A DNA stretch of 64,000 nt from Chitinophagales bacterium (GCA_013299105.1 JAAFJY010000023.1:62001-126000); one strand, 5' to 3'; shown: positions 34,944 through 44,720, counted from the first letter of the stretch. Notes: generated from the sequence alone by a model not told the origin. Program-made: numbers and translations.

Positions 34944-36419
34944 ATGCGCCTTTTCTTCTGCATCACTTGCCTGTTGTTCGGCATCTCCATTCTTTCTGCT
35001 CAAAATGCCGAATACGACCTGGTCATCAGCGGCGGCAGGGTCATTGACCCGGAAACCAAACTCGATGCCCAGCGCAACATCGGTATCCAGCAAGGCCGCA
35101 TCGCCATGATCAGCAGCGAGCCTTTGCGCGGCAAAACCCAAATCAATGCCCAGGGCTTGGTCGTAGCGCCAGGCTTCATCGACATGCACATCCACGGGGT
35201 GAGCAATGTGGAGCAAGAGTACCAAGTGCACGACGGCATCACCACCGCCCTTGAATTGGAGGCGGGTATCCCTTACCTGGATCAATGGTTGGCTTCGCGC
35301 AAAAACAAGGCTTTGATCAACTATGGCAGCAGCGTCAACTGGGTATTTGCCCGCATGCAAGCCATGACCGAATTGGGTGAAGACCTGACTGCCATCAACG
35401 ATTTGGCCAAAAAAGGCGAAATCCGCTTTGAAGAGCTCAACAACTTGATGGGCTCTTCTTTCAGCAAGGTCTTGACGAAAGACGAAGTCCCCAAAATGCT
35501 CCAGGCTTTGAGAAATGACCTCGCAGCGGGCGGCATTGGCTTTGGGGTGGCCATTGGCTATGTGCCGGGGGCCAAACCGCAGGAGGTGTTTCAGGTTTAT
35601 CAATTGGCCGCCGAGTTGCAGGCCAAAATCTTCACCCACGTGCGCGAGCCCAACATCATTTCGGTTCAGCAAGCCATTGCCGATGCGATGGTCACCAAGG
35701 CCCCCTTGCACGTGGTACACCTCAACAGCATCGCACTCGGCAACATGCAAATGGGCCTGGACATGGTGCAAATGGCCCAAAAACAAGGCTACGAAATCAG
35801 CACCGAAGTTTATCCCTACACCGCCGCCTCGACCATGCTCAACAGCCACATTTTCAGCGAGGGCTGGCAGGAGCGCCTGGGCATCAGCTACGAAAACCTG
35901 CAATGGGTAGCCACTGGCGAACGCCTGACCAAAGAAAGCTTCGAAAAATACCGCAAAACCAGGGGTACGGTGATCATCCACCATATGCGGCCCGAATGGA
36001 TCAAGGCCGGGGTAAGCAGTCCTAAGGTCATTATCGCCTCGGACGGTATGACTTATGCTCAACTAGCCCACCCCCGCACTGCGGGCACGTTCAGCCGGGT
36101 CTTGGGCCGTTATGTAAGAGAGGAAAAAGCCCTGAGCCTGCACGAAGCCCTGGAAAAAATGACCCTTTTGCCCGCCCTTTGCCTGGAGTCGATCGCGCCA
36201 ATCATGCGCTTCAAAGGCCGACTACAAGTAGGCATGGACGCCGATGTGACGATTTTTAACCCTGAAAAAATCCTGGACCAAGCCACATTTGAAGAAGGCT
36301 TGAAGTTTTCGACGGGCATCGAATATGTGTTGGTCAACGGCACTTTGGTGTTGAAAAATGGGCAAACGGTAAAAGGTGTATTCCCTGGAGAGGCGGTTTT
36401 GGGGAAGTTTAAGCGGTGA
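34944..36419 (+). CDS. D-aminoacylase-like amidohydrolase, secreted
   Basis: 491 aa from ATG 34944 (MRLFFCITCLLFGISILSAQ), giving a signal peptide. Composite amidohydrolase domain: YDLVISGGRVIDPETKLDA at the start, metal-binding HxH in PGFIDMHIHGVSN, GITTALELEAG (Glu/Lys-place region), HVREPN and HVVHLNS His ligands, and catalytic Asp in IIASDGMTYA. It ends with the usual VLVNGTLVLKNGQ strand. The family removes acyl groups from N-acyl-D-amino acids or splits dihydropyrimidine-like rings. The periplasmic location suits turnover of cell-wall D-amino acids. Short ATGAGTTAT tandem units lie upstream (34773-34796). Confidence 0.9.
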   Translation: MRLFFCITCLLFGISILSAQNAEYDLVISGGRVIDPETKLDAQRNIGIQQGRIAMISSEPLRGKTQINAQGLVVAPGFIDMHIHGVSNVEQEYQVHDGITTALELEAGIPYLDQWLASRKNKALINYGSSVNWVFARMQAMTELGEDLTAINDLAKKGEIRFEELNNLMGSSFSKVLTKDEVPKMLQALRNDLAAGGIGFGVAIGYVPGAKPQEVFQVYQLAAELQAKIFTHVREPNIISVQQAIADAMVTKAPLHVVHLNSIALGNMQMGLDMVQMAQKQGYEISTEVYPYTAASTMLNSHIFSEGWQERLGISYENLQWVATGERLTKESFEKYRKTRGTVIIHHMRPEWIKAGVSSPKVIIASDGMTYAQLAHPRTAGTFSRVLGRYVREEKALSLHEALEKMTLLPALCLESIAPIMRFKGRLQVGMDADVTIFNPEKILDQATFEEGLKFSTGIEYVLVNGTLVLKNGQTVKGVFPGEAVLGKFKR

Positions 36420-36450
36420 TGAACACTTAAGCTTTTTGAGAAGTCACTCT

Positions 36451-37302
36451 TCAACTTTTCAACGCTCTAAAATACTTATTGCTCCAATCCAACAAATTTT
36501 TACTGTATTGGTGGCCAAAATTGCGGTCGCCGAACAACTTCACCCAACGGATGCCTTGCACTGCATTGCAGAGAAAAACTTCATCAGCGGTACGCAAATC
36601 GGCGGGTCGAATGGGTTTTTCCTGGATCTGAAAGCCACCTTCTGCGGCGTGTTGCAAGAGGAATTTGCGAAAAACGCCATCTACACAACCCTCGATCAGC
36701 GGTGGGGTATAGACCTGAGCATCGCGCAACACAAAAATATTGGCCGAAGAACTCTCGGCAATGCGCTCGTGCTGGTTGAGCAGCAGGCTTTCGCCCAATT
36801 GGTGGTTGCGGGCAAAATTGGCGGCCATCACATAAGGCAAACTGTTGCAGGTCTTGAGGTTGGAGAGCAAAGAGCCCGCTTGTACCTGGGCCACATTGCA
36901 AATGGCCACGCTCAGGCCATCATGGTGCCAGGGAAAATTCACATCTTCGATTGGAGTAGCTTCGATCACAAAATGTGCCGCATGATTACTGGCGGCATAA
37001 GCCCCCCCATCGGCCCGAAAAACCTGGATGCGGATGCGGGCGTTTTTGAGCTTACCCGCAGTTTTTTCCAACTCGGCTTGCCAAAAATCCAAAGTCCAGG
37101 CATTGGCGGGCTTGATTTCGAGGGCGGCCATGCCTACATGCAGGCGCTGGAGGTGCAACTTGAGTAGGGGAATTTTACCGCCCATCTTGCGCAGGCTCTC
37201 AAAACAGCCATCGCCGTAGCGGAAAGCCCGGTTTTGGGCCGAGATCGTCAATTGCCCGTCCTTGCTGATTTGTCCATCGAAATTGATGATGCTTGCGCTC
37301 AA
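36451..37302 (-). CDS. Class IV aminotransferase, TTG start
   Basis: I start at TTG 37302 (LSASIINFDGQISKDG, 283 aa). An upstream ATG at 37389 would run through a TATCTTTG promoter box (37328-37335) and the extra residues do not fit the family; an AGGA lies seven bases before the TTG. Family marks: NRAFRYGDGCFES, the PLP-binding Lys in SNLKTCNSLPYV, and ERIAESSSANIFV. It belongs with IlvE, D-amino acid aminotransferase and aminodeoxychorismate lyase (PabC); ATPLIEG-like PPLIEGCVDGVFRK suggests PabC or a BCAT-like lyase, not decided. Cytoplasmic. Confidence 0.85.
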   Translation of the reverse strand: MSASIINFDGQISKDGQLTISAQNRAFRYGDGCFESLRKMGGKIPLLKLHLQRLHVGMAALEIKPANAWTLDFWQAELEKTAGKLKNARIRIQVFRADGGAYAASNHAAHFVIEATPIEDVNFPWHHDGLSVAICNVAQVQAGSLLSNLKTCNSLPYVMAANFARNHQLGESLLLNQHERIAESSSANIFVLRDAQVYTPPLIEGCVDGVFRKFLLQHAAEGGFQIQEKPIRPADLRTADEVFLCNAVQGIRWVKLFGDRNFGHQYSKNLLDWSNKYFRALKS

Positions 37303-37327
37303 AATCCTGGTTTTTGAAATTAGAGCG

Positions 37328-37335
37328 CAAAGATA
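37328..37335 (-). promoter_or_regulatory. -7 box deciding the aminotransferase start
   Basis: TATCTTTG on the minus strand, 26 bases before the TTG start. Translation from the ATG at 37389 would need a transcript beginning far upstream. Confidence 0.6.
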
Positions 37336-37389
37336 AGGGACCTGACTTAAATAAGGAGCAGAATTCTCAGAATTACCAGAATAATCCAA

Positions 37390-37607
37390 TAAGACGTTAC
37401 CAAAACAGCATTTACAAAAATTTCCAGAATTGGGCTGCTTTATAGCTACTCAACACTATACTGTCGGGGTTTTAGGCCCCCAACGTCGGTAGTCCAAATG
37501 TCAACATCGTGTTCAGCGGGGCTGTAGGCCCCAAACATTGGTCAGTCAACGTCACGCTAGCATCTTGTCTATCATCAAAATCAAATAAATCATAGTTCAG
37601 ACAATAA
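37390..37607. other. Intergenic with short repeats
   Basis: 218 bases without a gene. It contains TAGGCCCC-AACATTGGTCAG-TCAACGTCACGCTAG, a version of the repeat inside 30926-31083, and ATCATAGTTCAGAC, related to the AAAATCACAGTTCAGAC motif seen at 46313, 49476 and 54150. Confidence 0.4.
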
Positions 37608-38321
37608 TCACCCCTCAAATCCGGCACCATTGCCCTTCAAAATGCCCCGAATCTTTTCCAAAGACTCCTCAAACGCCGCGCCGATGGGGATTTCGATATC
37701 TTTGACCCAAACTTGCTGGCGGGCAATTTTTTCTACGTGATTGACCCCCACAATGAAGGAGCGGTGTACCCTTACAAAATCCTGCGGAGGCAAAACCAGG
37801 AGGGCTTCGGCCAGGTTTTGGCGGCTCATCAGCTTGCGGCCCGCCAAGACGTAGGTCATGTAATTGCCCGCCGCTTCTACGTATAGGATGTCTTTCAGAA
37901 AAACTTTCTCCTCTTCGTAGCCCGTTTTTAGCAAAATAAAATCGGCTTGCAATTCGCCTTTTAAGTTTTTGATTTCCAACACCTTGTTGCAAGCCTTGGT
38001 AAAACGAGACAATGAAAAAGGCTTGAGCAGGTAATCTACTGCGTCCAATTCAAAACCCTGTACCGCGTACTCAGAATAAGCGGTGGTAAAAATGATCAAA
38101 GGCCCGTTTTTGAGGATTTGAGCAAACTCCACCCCCGAAATATCGGGCATTTTGATGTCCAAAAAAATCAGGTCCACCTTGTGCTGGCGCAAATAAGGCA
38201 GGGCCTCAAATGCATCCGTAAAGGTAGCTTGCAAGTCAAGAAATGGCACCTTGGCGGCGTGCATTTGCACCACATCCAAGGCCTTGGGCTCGTCGTCGAT
38301 GGCAATGGCGATCAGTTTCAT
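37608..38321 (-). CDS. LytTR-family response regulator
   Basis: 237 aa. The receiver domain has DDE at 9-11 region (IDDEPKA), the phospho-acceptor Asp55 in LIFLDIKMPDISG, and the Thr/Lys of IIFTTAYSEYA and YLLKPFS. The LytTR DNA-binding domain follows at about 130-230 (EEKVFLKDILYVEAAGNYMTYVL, VRVHRSFIVGVNHVEKI). Its start overlaps the stop of the sensor kinase by four bases (ATGA), so the pair is one operon and one signalling unit. Target genes are unknown. Confidence 0.95.
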   Translation of the reverse strand: MKLIAIAIDDEPKALDVVQMHAAKVPFLDLQATFTDAFEALPYLRQHKVDLIFLDIKMPDISGVEFAQILKNGPLIIFTTAYSEYAVQGFELDAVDYLLKPFSLSRFTKACNKVLEIKNLKGELQADFILLKTGYEEEKVFLKDILYVEAAGNYMTYVLAGRKLMSRQNLAEALLVLPPQDFVRVHRSFIVGVNHVEKIARQQVWVKDIEIPIGAAFEESLEKIRGILKGNGAGFEG

Positions 38322-39805
38322 GGCGTGATGTTGAGGATGAGCGACACAAAGTAATCGTTTTCGGAGGCCTGCACGTCGAACTGGTGCCGACCTGGGTACA
38401 GCAGTTCCAGGCGTTTTTTCACGTTGTCGAGCCCAATGCCGTGGCTGTCTTTTTCGGGGTCTTCATCGGCTTTGGGGTGGTAACTGTTGTGTACTTTGAA
38501 AAAAATCCGCGAGGGATCGTGGGTCAAAGTGATGTAAATCCAGGACGCGCTGCGGAAACTGATGCCGTGCTTGAAAGCGTTTTCCACCAAAGGATTCAGC
38601 AGCATCGGTGCGATGAACACTTCGCGGTCAGTTTGTTGGAGGTTTATTTTGAGGTCAATCTCTTGGTTTTCATCCAACCTCATGCGTTGGATGTCGATGA
38701 AATTTTGCAAGTATTCGATTTCCTTGGCCAGGGGGATGCGGGTCTGGTGGTTTTCTTGGAGCATAAAACGCATCATGTCGCCCAGTTTTTGGATGCCATC
38801 GGCGGTTTTTTCGCTGTTTTCCTTCATCGCAATGGCATACAAAGTGTTCAGGGCATTGAACAGGAAATGTGGGTTGATTTGGGCACGCAGGGAACTGAGT
38901 TCCGCACTGGTCTGGGAGAACTGGGTTTGTAGCTGGAGTTTTTCGCTTTGTAGGGACCAGCGTAGATACCCACTAAAAAATCCTGCCAAATGTAAAAACA
39001 CAAATAGAAACAATCCCGATGAAAAAAACACCTGCTCCAATAGCACTACGAACATGAAGAGTGTAATAAAAAAATAAGCAGTACACTCAAAAATCAGTGC
39101 ATACAAGCTATATTGCTTGCTTCGCCAAAGTGGAATCAAGCGGTAAAACCAGTACAAATGCAAAATGGTCAATATGATAATTAAGTAGCTGTGCCATTTT
39201 CCGTCGAATTCGTTTGATTCATTATATAGAATATCGTGCAAGGGGGCCCAAGCATAGATGGCAAGTAGGCCGATAAAGTTCATGCCGATAAAATCAGCCG
39301 ATACTTTTAATATGATTTTATTAGTAGCTTTTAACTGCTCTAATAACGCATAATAAATTTGATTGACAATTTCGTACCCGATGATAAGACCAAAGACAGT
39401 AGCGAAATTTTTAAAAATACTGAATGCATAAAATTGATTAAAGGTGCCAAAATTTTCATTTTCATCCACCACCTTGATACTAAAGTAATTGTGAATCAAT
39501 ACACCTAAAACCAAGAAAACACCTCCCCAAAACAACCAAAAAAAGTGCTTTAAACCCAGTTGCCCATCCAAAATTGCCGGAACCACCCGGTAGTGCCAAA
39601 TGTAACTACAAATAATTCCTCCCAACCAAAGGACACAGAGTGGGATGAAGGCGTCTTTAAAAAAATCATAACGCCCATAGAAACAACCACTACATTGACG
39701 TTCCGCTTCTTGGTATTCCAAAAATTGGTGGCAGATTGCTGCAATCAGAAATGCAATCCCCAAATACATCCCCCAACTCCAATTCGTAGCTTTCCGGACT
39801 TCCAT
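38318..39805 (-). CDS. LytS-type membrane histidine kinase
   Basis: 495 aa from ATG 39805 (MEVRKATNWSWGMYLG); the open frame continues to 40015 through a repeat tract, which I reject. The N-terminal half has about seven hydrophobic helices. The His_kinase domain begins with INPHFLFNALNTLYAIAM (phospho-His about 312), followed by an HATPase with PLVENAFKHG and GIGLDNVKKRLELLYPG. It phosphorylates the LytTR regulator encoded next. The membrane part is AT-richer than its surroundings. The signal sensed is unknown. Confidence 0.92.
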   Translation of the reverse strand: MEVRKATNWSWGMYLGIAFLIAAICHQFLEYQEAERQCSGCFYGRYDFFKDAFIPLCVLWLGGIICSYIWHYRVVPAILDGQLGLKHFFWLFWGGVFLVLGVLIHNYFSIKVVDENENFGTFNQFYAFSIFKNFATVFGLIIGYEIVNQIYYALLEQLKATNKIILKVSADFIGMNFIGLLAIYAWAPLHDILYNESNEFDGKWHSYLIIILTILHLYWFYRLIPLWRSKQYSLYALIFECTAYFFITLFMFVVLLEQVFFSSGLFLFVFLHLAGFFSGYLRWSLQSEKLQLQTQFSQTSAELSSLRAQINPHFLFNALNTLYAIAMKENSEKTADGIQKLGDMMRFMLQENHQTRIPLAKEIEYLQNFIDIQRMRLDENQEIDLKINLQQTDREVFIAPMLLNPLVENAFKHGISFRSASWIYITLTHDPSRIFFKVHNSYHPKADEDPEKDSHGIGLDNVKKRLELLYPGRHQFDVQASENDYFVSLILNITP

Positions 39806-39887
39806 CTCGTTTTTTTCGTAAAAGTAATCGCAGTGTGGCTTTCCTGGCCAAAATGGGACCAATCCCAGGCTATTTGGGACAAAAAAG

Positions 39888-40060
39888 TTGAAAAGTTGAA
39901 AGGTTGAAGGGTTGAAAAGATGGAATCCCGTGAACAGCTTGGTACTGGTGGAAATGTTAAAAATAAACAGAGGGTTGAAAAGTAGAGAGTCCCCAAGCCA
40001 GGAGTTTTCACCCATGCTAGTTTCTCTTCAACTTTTCAACCCTAAACCTTTCAAATCAAA
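39888..40060. repeat. Octamer tracts upstream of the LytS-type kinase
   Basis: GTTGAAAA-GTTGAAAG-GTTGAAGG-GTTGAAAA (39888-39920) faces CTTCAACTTTTCAACCCT (40026-40043). This is the clearest example of the octamer tract family. It fills the region between the kinase and the SPFH gene. Confidence 0.55.
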
Positions 40061-40061
40061 A

Positions 40062-41039
40062 TCATTGTTGCGCTTGCTCGCTGGTATTCTCCAGGTAGAT
40101 TTCCTCTTTCGGCGCTTCCAGTGCTTGGCTCTTTCTACCGATGCTGTTCATCTCTCCCAATTTTTGCGTAGCGCTGAACGAAGAGATCATGTGGGTCAGC
40201 ATGTCGCTGGCGGAACTGGGGGCATTGGGCAGCAGGATCAGGTTACTGTTGGTGCTCTGGCCTATTTGTTGCAGGGTGTCGTAGTGCTGGGTTACCACGA
40301 TCAGGGCTGAAGCCTCCTGCGAGTTGATGCCGACTTTGTTGAGCATGTCCACCGATTCCTCCAGGCCCTTGGCGATTTCGCGGCGTTGGTCGGCGATACC
40401 CTGGCCTTGCAGGCGCTTGCTTTCGGCTTCGGCCTTGGCTTTGGCCACGATGCGGATGCGTTCGGCTTCTCCTTCGTATTCGGCGGCCAGTTTTTTGCGC
40501 TCGGCAGCGTTGATGTGGTTCATGGCATTTTTCACCGATTGGTCGGGGTCGATGTCAGTCACCAGAGCCTTCACGATGCCGTAACCATATTCATTCATGG
40601 CCTCTTCCAGCTCTCTGCGGATGGCGTGGGCGATGTCGTCTTTGCGCTCAAACACGTCGTCAAGGCGCATTTTGGGCACTTCGGCACGCACGGTATCAAA
40701 CACATAAGCAGTAATCTGCTCGGTGGGGTTTTGAAGTTTGTAAAAAGCTTCGAACATGCTCTCCTCCAACACCCGGAATTGCACGGAGACTTTTAATTTT
40801 ACGAAAACGTTGTCCTTGGTCTTCGTTTCCACAATTACGTCCAATTGCTGGATCTTCAAGTTGATGCGGCCCGCAGTTACATCCGCGTAAGGGATTTTGA
40901 AGTGCAGGCCCGGCATGCGCATGCTGTGAAATTTTCCGAAACGCTCGATGATATAAGCAGTTTGTTGCTTTACGGTAAAAATTCCTGAAAAAAGTGTAGC
41001 CAAGCCAATGAGGCCAAAAACTATTGCGAATATTCCCAT
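40062..41039 (-). CDS. SPFH/band 7 membrane protein
   Basis: 325 aa. One N-terminal membrane helix (IFAIVFGLIGLATLFSGIF), then the SPFH domain (VKQQTAYIIERFGKFHSMRMPGLHFKIPYAD, about 25-190), and a coiled coil rich in Ala, Glu and Lys (AAERKKLAAEYEGEAERIRIVAKAKAEAESKR, about 190-240). Such proteins (stomatin, HflK/C and paraslipin types) form membrane rings and microdomains and often modulate proteases. No NfeD partner is adjacent. Confidence 0.92.
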   Translation of the reverse strand: MGIFAIVFGLIGLATLFSGIFTVKQQTAYIIERFGKFHSMRMPGLHFKIPYADVTAGRINLKIQQLDVIVETKTKDNVFVKLKVSVQFRVLEESMFEAFYKLQNPTEQITAYVFDTVRAEVPKMRLDDVFERKDDIAHAIRRELEEAMNEYGYGIVKALVTDIDPDQSVKNAMNHINAAERKKLAAEYEGEAERIRIVAKAKAEAESKRLQGQGIADQRREIAKGLEESVDMLNKVGINSQEASALIVVTQHYDTLQQIGQSTNSNLILLPNAPSSASDMLTHMISSFSATQKLGEMNSIGRKSQALEAPKEEIYLENTSEQAQQ

Positions 41040-41285
41040 GTCGGTTCAGGTTTTTGATGGTTTCCAGTTTGTATGTAGGTCGAAAATACAGACAAATTGC
41101 GAGTTAGTCAAAAATATCCGACGATTACGCCAGCCATTGGCTCAGATGCTTGAAAAAAGGCGATGAAAGTGGGGAACCAATGGGGCTGGTTTGGCTGTTT
41201 AATAGTGAACAATTCAAGGGAATTGCCTAGAACCCGAACTCAATTCAAATATGGGTATCCGAAATAACATTTAAACTACAATCAG

Positions 41286-41957
41286 ATGAATACAATCGAC
41301 TGCACGTCAACCCCTGTTGACAAGCAAATCTCCCTCATCCCCTACTCCGAATCCGAAAACCACCTCCCCCAATCAGGCAATGTCATTTCGGCTTATCAGG
41401 CCAAGGGCGACATCGTGGTTTACCAAGCTTACAACCCGACCATCGCCAAATATGCGGTAGAACACCAAAAACTAGGTGGTAATGCCTTCAGTTTCAACCG
41501 CATGACCTGGATCAAACCCAACTACTTGTGGATGATGTACCGCAGCGGCTGGGCCAGCAAGGAGAACCAAGAACGCATTTTAGCCATCCGCATCCCTGGT
41601 GAAATTTGGGAAGAAATCCTTGTCCAGGCAGTATTTTCGGCATTCCAGGCCGACATTTATGGCAGCCATGAGCAGTGGAGGGCAGCTTTGGAAAACAGTG
41701 ACGTGCGCCTGCAATGGGACCCCAATCACGATGCACATGGCAACAAAAGAGACCGTCGTGCCATTCAAATTGGCATGAAGGACCAGGCTTTGAACCTTTT
41801 CAACGACCATATCCAATTGATCGAGGACATCACCCCCTTTGTGGAAAAACAAAGAATTTACCTCGAACACGATCAGCTACAATACCTGGAAGTGCCCGAC
41901 GAAAGGGTGTATGTGCCACAAAGAACGGATTTGAACATTGGCTTGGGCGGGCATTAA
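41286..41957 (+). CDS. DUF4291 protein
   Basis: 223 aa. The DUF4291 pattern is strong: VVYQAYNPTIAKYAV, FSFNRMTWIKPNYLWMMYRSGWASKENQERILAIRI, and the basic C-terminal NHDAHGNKRDRRAIQIG. No biochemical role is established as far as I know. No signal peptide or membrane helix, so it is cytoplasmic. It is a single gene between an SPFH gene and an outer-membrane protein gene. Confidence 0.88.
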   Translation: MNTIDCTSTPVDKQISLIPYSESENHLPQSGNVISAYQAKGDIVVYQAYNPTIAKYAVEHQKLGGNAFSFNRMTWIKPNYLWMMYRSGWASKENQERILAIRIPGEIWEEILVQAVFSAFQADIYGSHEQWRAALENSDVRLQWDPNHDAHGNKRDRRAIQIGMKDQALNLFNDHIQLIEDITPFVEKQRIYLEHDQLQYLEVPDERVYVPQRTDLNIGLGGH

Positions 41958-42098
41958 ATTTTTTTTACCCCCAACAGGGTGATTTATACTTTCAGCATAT
42001 TACTTTTTTTAGCGGATGAATGACAATTCCAGGCATTTACCGCTCCATAATTTGTAAAAAATCCGACATTTCTAAGGGGAACATTCAAAGCCTTACCC

Positions 42099-42106
42099 TA
42101 TCTTTA
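42099..42106 (+). promoter_or_regulatory. -7-like box upstream of the plug/macroglobulin-like gene
   Basis: TATCTTTA, 40 bases before the ATG at 42146, fits the Bacteroidota -7 element except for the last base. No clear -33 box. Confidence 0.4.
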
Positions 42107-42145
42107 CCAATACACTTACGCTGTAAATTAAAACACTAAAATAAT

Positions 42146-44638
42146 ATGGAAAAACTCCTCCGCAAGTTCCTAACAGGATACCTGCTCCTCCTCGTTACTG
42201 GCCTTTGGGCCCAAACCGACTTGGCCAACAAGGCCCGCACCGCACTGAAAACCCATACTGAAGAACTACCGACTGAAAAAGCTTACCTGCACACTGACAA
42301 GCCACATTATGCCTTGGGTGAAAATCTCTGGTTCAAAGCCTACCTCTGTGCAGGACCACAACACCTGCCGTCGGGCGTGAGCAATCTGCTGTACGTAGAG
42401 TTGATCAACCCAAGTCATGTAGTGGTGGCTTCACGTTACATTGAAATCAGCGAAGGTGCTGGGGTGGGAGACTTTGCCCTCGACCGCGCCTGGGTCGATG
42501 GGCCTTATTTGTTGCGGGCCTACACCAACTACATGCGCAATTTCCCGGATGGCTATTTTTTCCAAAGGGAGGTCCAGCTATTTGACTCACGCAAACCCAC
42601 TCCACCTGGTCCTGGTGGTTTCAGCGATTACAGCCTTAGTTTCATGCCCGAAGGGGGCGATCTGGTAACGGGTATCCCCTCACAAATCGGCATCAAAGCC
42701 GTCAACAACCTGGGAGAGGGCATCACCGTCGAAGGTAAAATTGTGGATGAAACAGGTACACTGGTCACAGCCGTAAAAACCTACCGCTTTGGGCTGGGAG
42801 TATTCAACCTCAGTCCTGCTCCCGAAAAGACATACGAATGCGAGGTCACCCACCAGGGCATGACTAAAAAATTCAAGCTTCCCACTCCCCTATCCCAAGG
42901 TCTTACTTTGCAACTGAATCAAAGGGTAGCCAAGCAGATATCCGTACAGGTGCGAAGTGTGGGCACTGGCAGTTTGCAGGGTTATGTCTTGATTGGTCAA
43001 GTACGCGGCCAATCGGTTTTTGCCTATACCCATCCAAGTGCTGAGGACAAATTTAACCTCAGCATCCCCACCGATTCCATTCCGGAGGGCATTGCACAAT
43101 TCACCTTGTTCAAACCCAACGGAGAACCTGTTTGTGAGCGTTTGGTCTTCGTGGACAATCCCAAAGACCGGGGCAAATTGGCCATTAGCGCCGACAAAAC
43201 TACTTATGGTCCTCGCCAAAAAGTAAACATTGGCGTACAAGCCAGTGATTTTGCTGGTGGACCGCTGTTTGGCAATTTTTCGGCCACCGTCACCGATCGC
43301 AACAGCGTATATTGGTCCAAAAACGGGACCGACATCCGCTCTTACTTGCTATTACAATCCGATCTACAAGGAAGAATTGAAGATCCAGGTTACTTTTTTG
43401 CCGAAGAGACCAATACCCGCAAACAACTGCTGGACATGCTCATGCTCACCCAGGGCTGGCGGCGTTTCAGTTGGAAAAGCTTGATGAATGGGGTAAAAAT
43501 GAACGATTTGGCCTTTTTGCCCGAGCAGGGTTTCAGCATCAGCGGACGCACTACCAAGCTCAATCAACCCAAAGCCAGTGTAAAAGCCGATGTAATGATC
43601 AGCGTATTTGGCAAGGAATTTTCTTCCGATAAAATGAGCACCGACGAAAGCGGCAAATTCCGCATGATGGGTTTCAACTTCCGCGACAGCACCAAGGTCA
43701 ACCTCCAAGCTGCTAAGCTGAATACGGGCAGGAAACCCAAAGCCGAAGACGCCAATCGCCAAAGCATGGCTGGCGACCGCGACGTAAGCATCGTGCTCGA
43801 TGGCATCGAATCTGCACCAGTCAATCCCAAGGCGCAGTTTTCGCTCTATGCCAACGAAGGCCAGGACAAACTCAAACTTTTCCTCAATAGCAGCCGCGAA
43901 TTGGCCCGCTTAGACTCCATCTTTGCAGGCATCTGGACCATCAACCTAGAGGAATTCACGGTGCGAAGCCAGCGCAAACTTCCAACACCTTATGGCGTAA
44001 CGGCCCTGCCTTATACCCAGCCCAGTTGGCGGGTAACGCCCGATTCGATTCCGAACTCCAGTATTGCTTTGGGGGTTTTCGACCTGATTAGGGGCCATGT
44101 GCCGGGCGTTCAAATTAAGGGCAGTTTTCCCGATCAGATCCTGACTTTGCGGGGACAATTTTCTTCCACCGGATCATCCGAGCCTTTGTTTTTGGTGGAT
44201 GGCAATACAGTAGATGCTGGTACCTTCAACAGTACCCCGGTTAGCGACGTAGCATTTGTGGATGTATTGGTAGGCACCAAGGCCGCTATTTATGGCATCA
44301 GAGGCGCAAATGGGGCCATTGCTTTGTGGACCCGCCGCGACGGCAGCCGCAACCGATTTGGTGCAGTGGACTTGAATGGGGTGCTCAATTTCAAGCACCC
44401 AGGTTTTTACAAAGCACGTCAGTTCTATTCCCCCAACTACGACAAAAAGCTCCCCGAACACGACCGACCGGATAACCGCACCACCCTGCATTGGTCGCCA
44501 ACGTTAAAAACGGATGAAAAGGGCATGGTCCAGTTCAATTTTTACACCAGCGACAAAGGGGGGGATTTTGATGTGATCATCGAAGGCCTCAGCCGCAATG
44601 GCATCCCCGTGGTGGGGCGTTTGAGCGTGGGCAAGTAA
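42146..44638 (+). CDS. Macroglobulin-like protein with orphan TonB plug
   Basis: 830 aa. Signal peptide (GYLLLLVTGLWAQ). Residues 40-150 hold an MG2-like strand set with the motif EKAYLHTDKPHYALGENLWFKAYL; further beta-sandwich domains follow to about 620. Residues about 630-730 form a TonB plug-like domain (FDLIRGHVPGVQIKGSFPDQILTLRGQ, PLFLVDGNTVDAGTF, AAIYGIRGANGAIALWTR), but no barrel follows; the protein ends with a further sandwich domain (TLHWSPTLKTDEKGMVQFNFYTSD). This combination is known in Bacteroidota surface proteins but its function is not established. It may dock on an outer-membrane partner. Confidence 0.85.
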   Translation: MEKLLRKFLTGYLLLLVTGLWAQTDLANKARTALKTHTEELPTEKAYLHTDKPHYALGENLWFKAYLCAGPQHLPSGVSNLLYVELINPSHVVVASRYIEISEGAGVGDFALDRAWVDGPYLLRAYTNYMRNFPDGYFFQREVQLFDSRKPTPPGPGGFSDYSLSFMPEGGDLVTGIPSQIGIKAVNNLGEGITVEGKIVDETGTLVTAVKTYRFGLGVFNLSPAPEKTYECEVTHQGMTKKFKLPTPLSQGLTLQLNQRVAKQISVQVRSVGTGSLQGYVLIGQVRGQSVFAYTHPSAEDKFNLSIPTDSIPEGIAQFTLFKPNGEPVCERLVFVDNPKDRGKLAISADKTTYGPRQKVNIGVQASDFAGGPLFGNFSATVTDRNSVYWSKNGTDIRSYLLLQSDLQGRIEDPGYFFAEETNTRKQLLDMLMLTQGWRRFSWKSLMNGVKMNDLAFLPEQGFSISGRTTKLNQPKASVKADVMISVFGKEFSSDKMSTDESGKFRMMGFNFRDSTKVNLQAAKLNTGRKPKAEDANRQSMAGDRDVSIVLDGIESAPVNPKAQFSLYANEGQDKLKLFLNSSRELARLDSIFAGIWTINLEEFTVRSQRKLPTPYGVTALPYTQPSWRVTPDSIPNSSIALGVFDLIRGHVPGVQIKGSFPDQILTLRGQFSSTGSSEPLFLVDGNTVDAGTFNSTPVSDVAFVDVLVGTKAAIYGIRGANGAIALWTRRDGSRNRFGAVDLNGVLNFKHPGFYKARQFYSPNYDKKLPEHDRPDNRTTLHWSPTLKTDEKGMVQFNFYTSDKGGDFDVIIEGLSRNGIPVVGRLSVGK

Positions 44639-44720
44639 GTAAGTTGAGAGGTAGAGGGGTGGAGAAATCACTAAGTCGGCTCTTCTCAACCCCTCAACCT
44701 CTCAACTCCTAAACCAACAA

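Noticed and set aside
34863-36062. Long open frame on the minus strand
   Set aside because: It lies fully antisense to the D-aminoacylase-like gene, is His/Val-rich without any domain, and is a by-product of codon bias in that gene.
39806-40015. N-terminal extension of the LytS-type kinase
   Set aside because: The 70 extra residues are encoded by GTTGAAA octamer tracts and have no family match.
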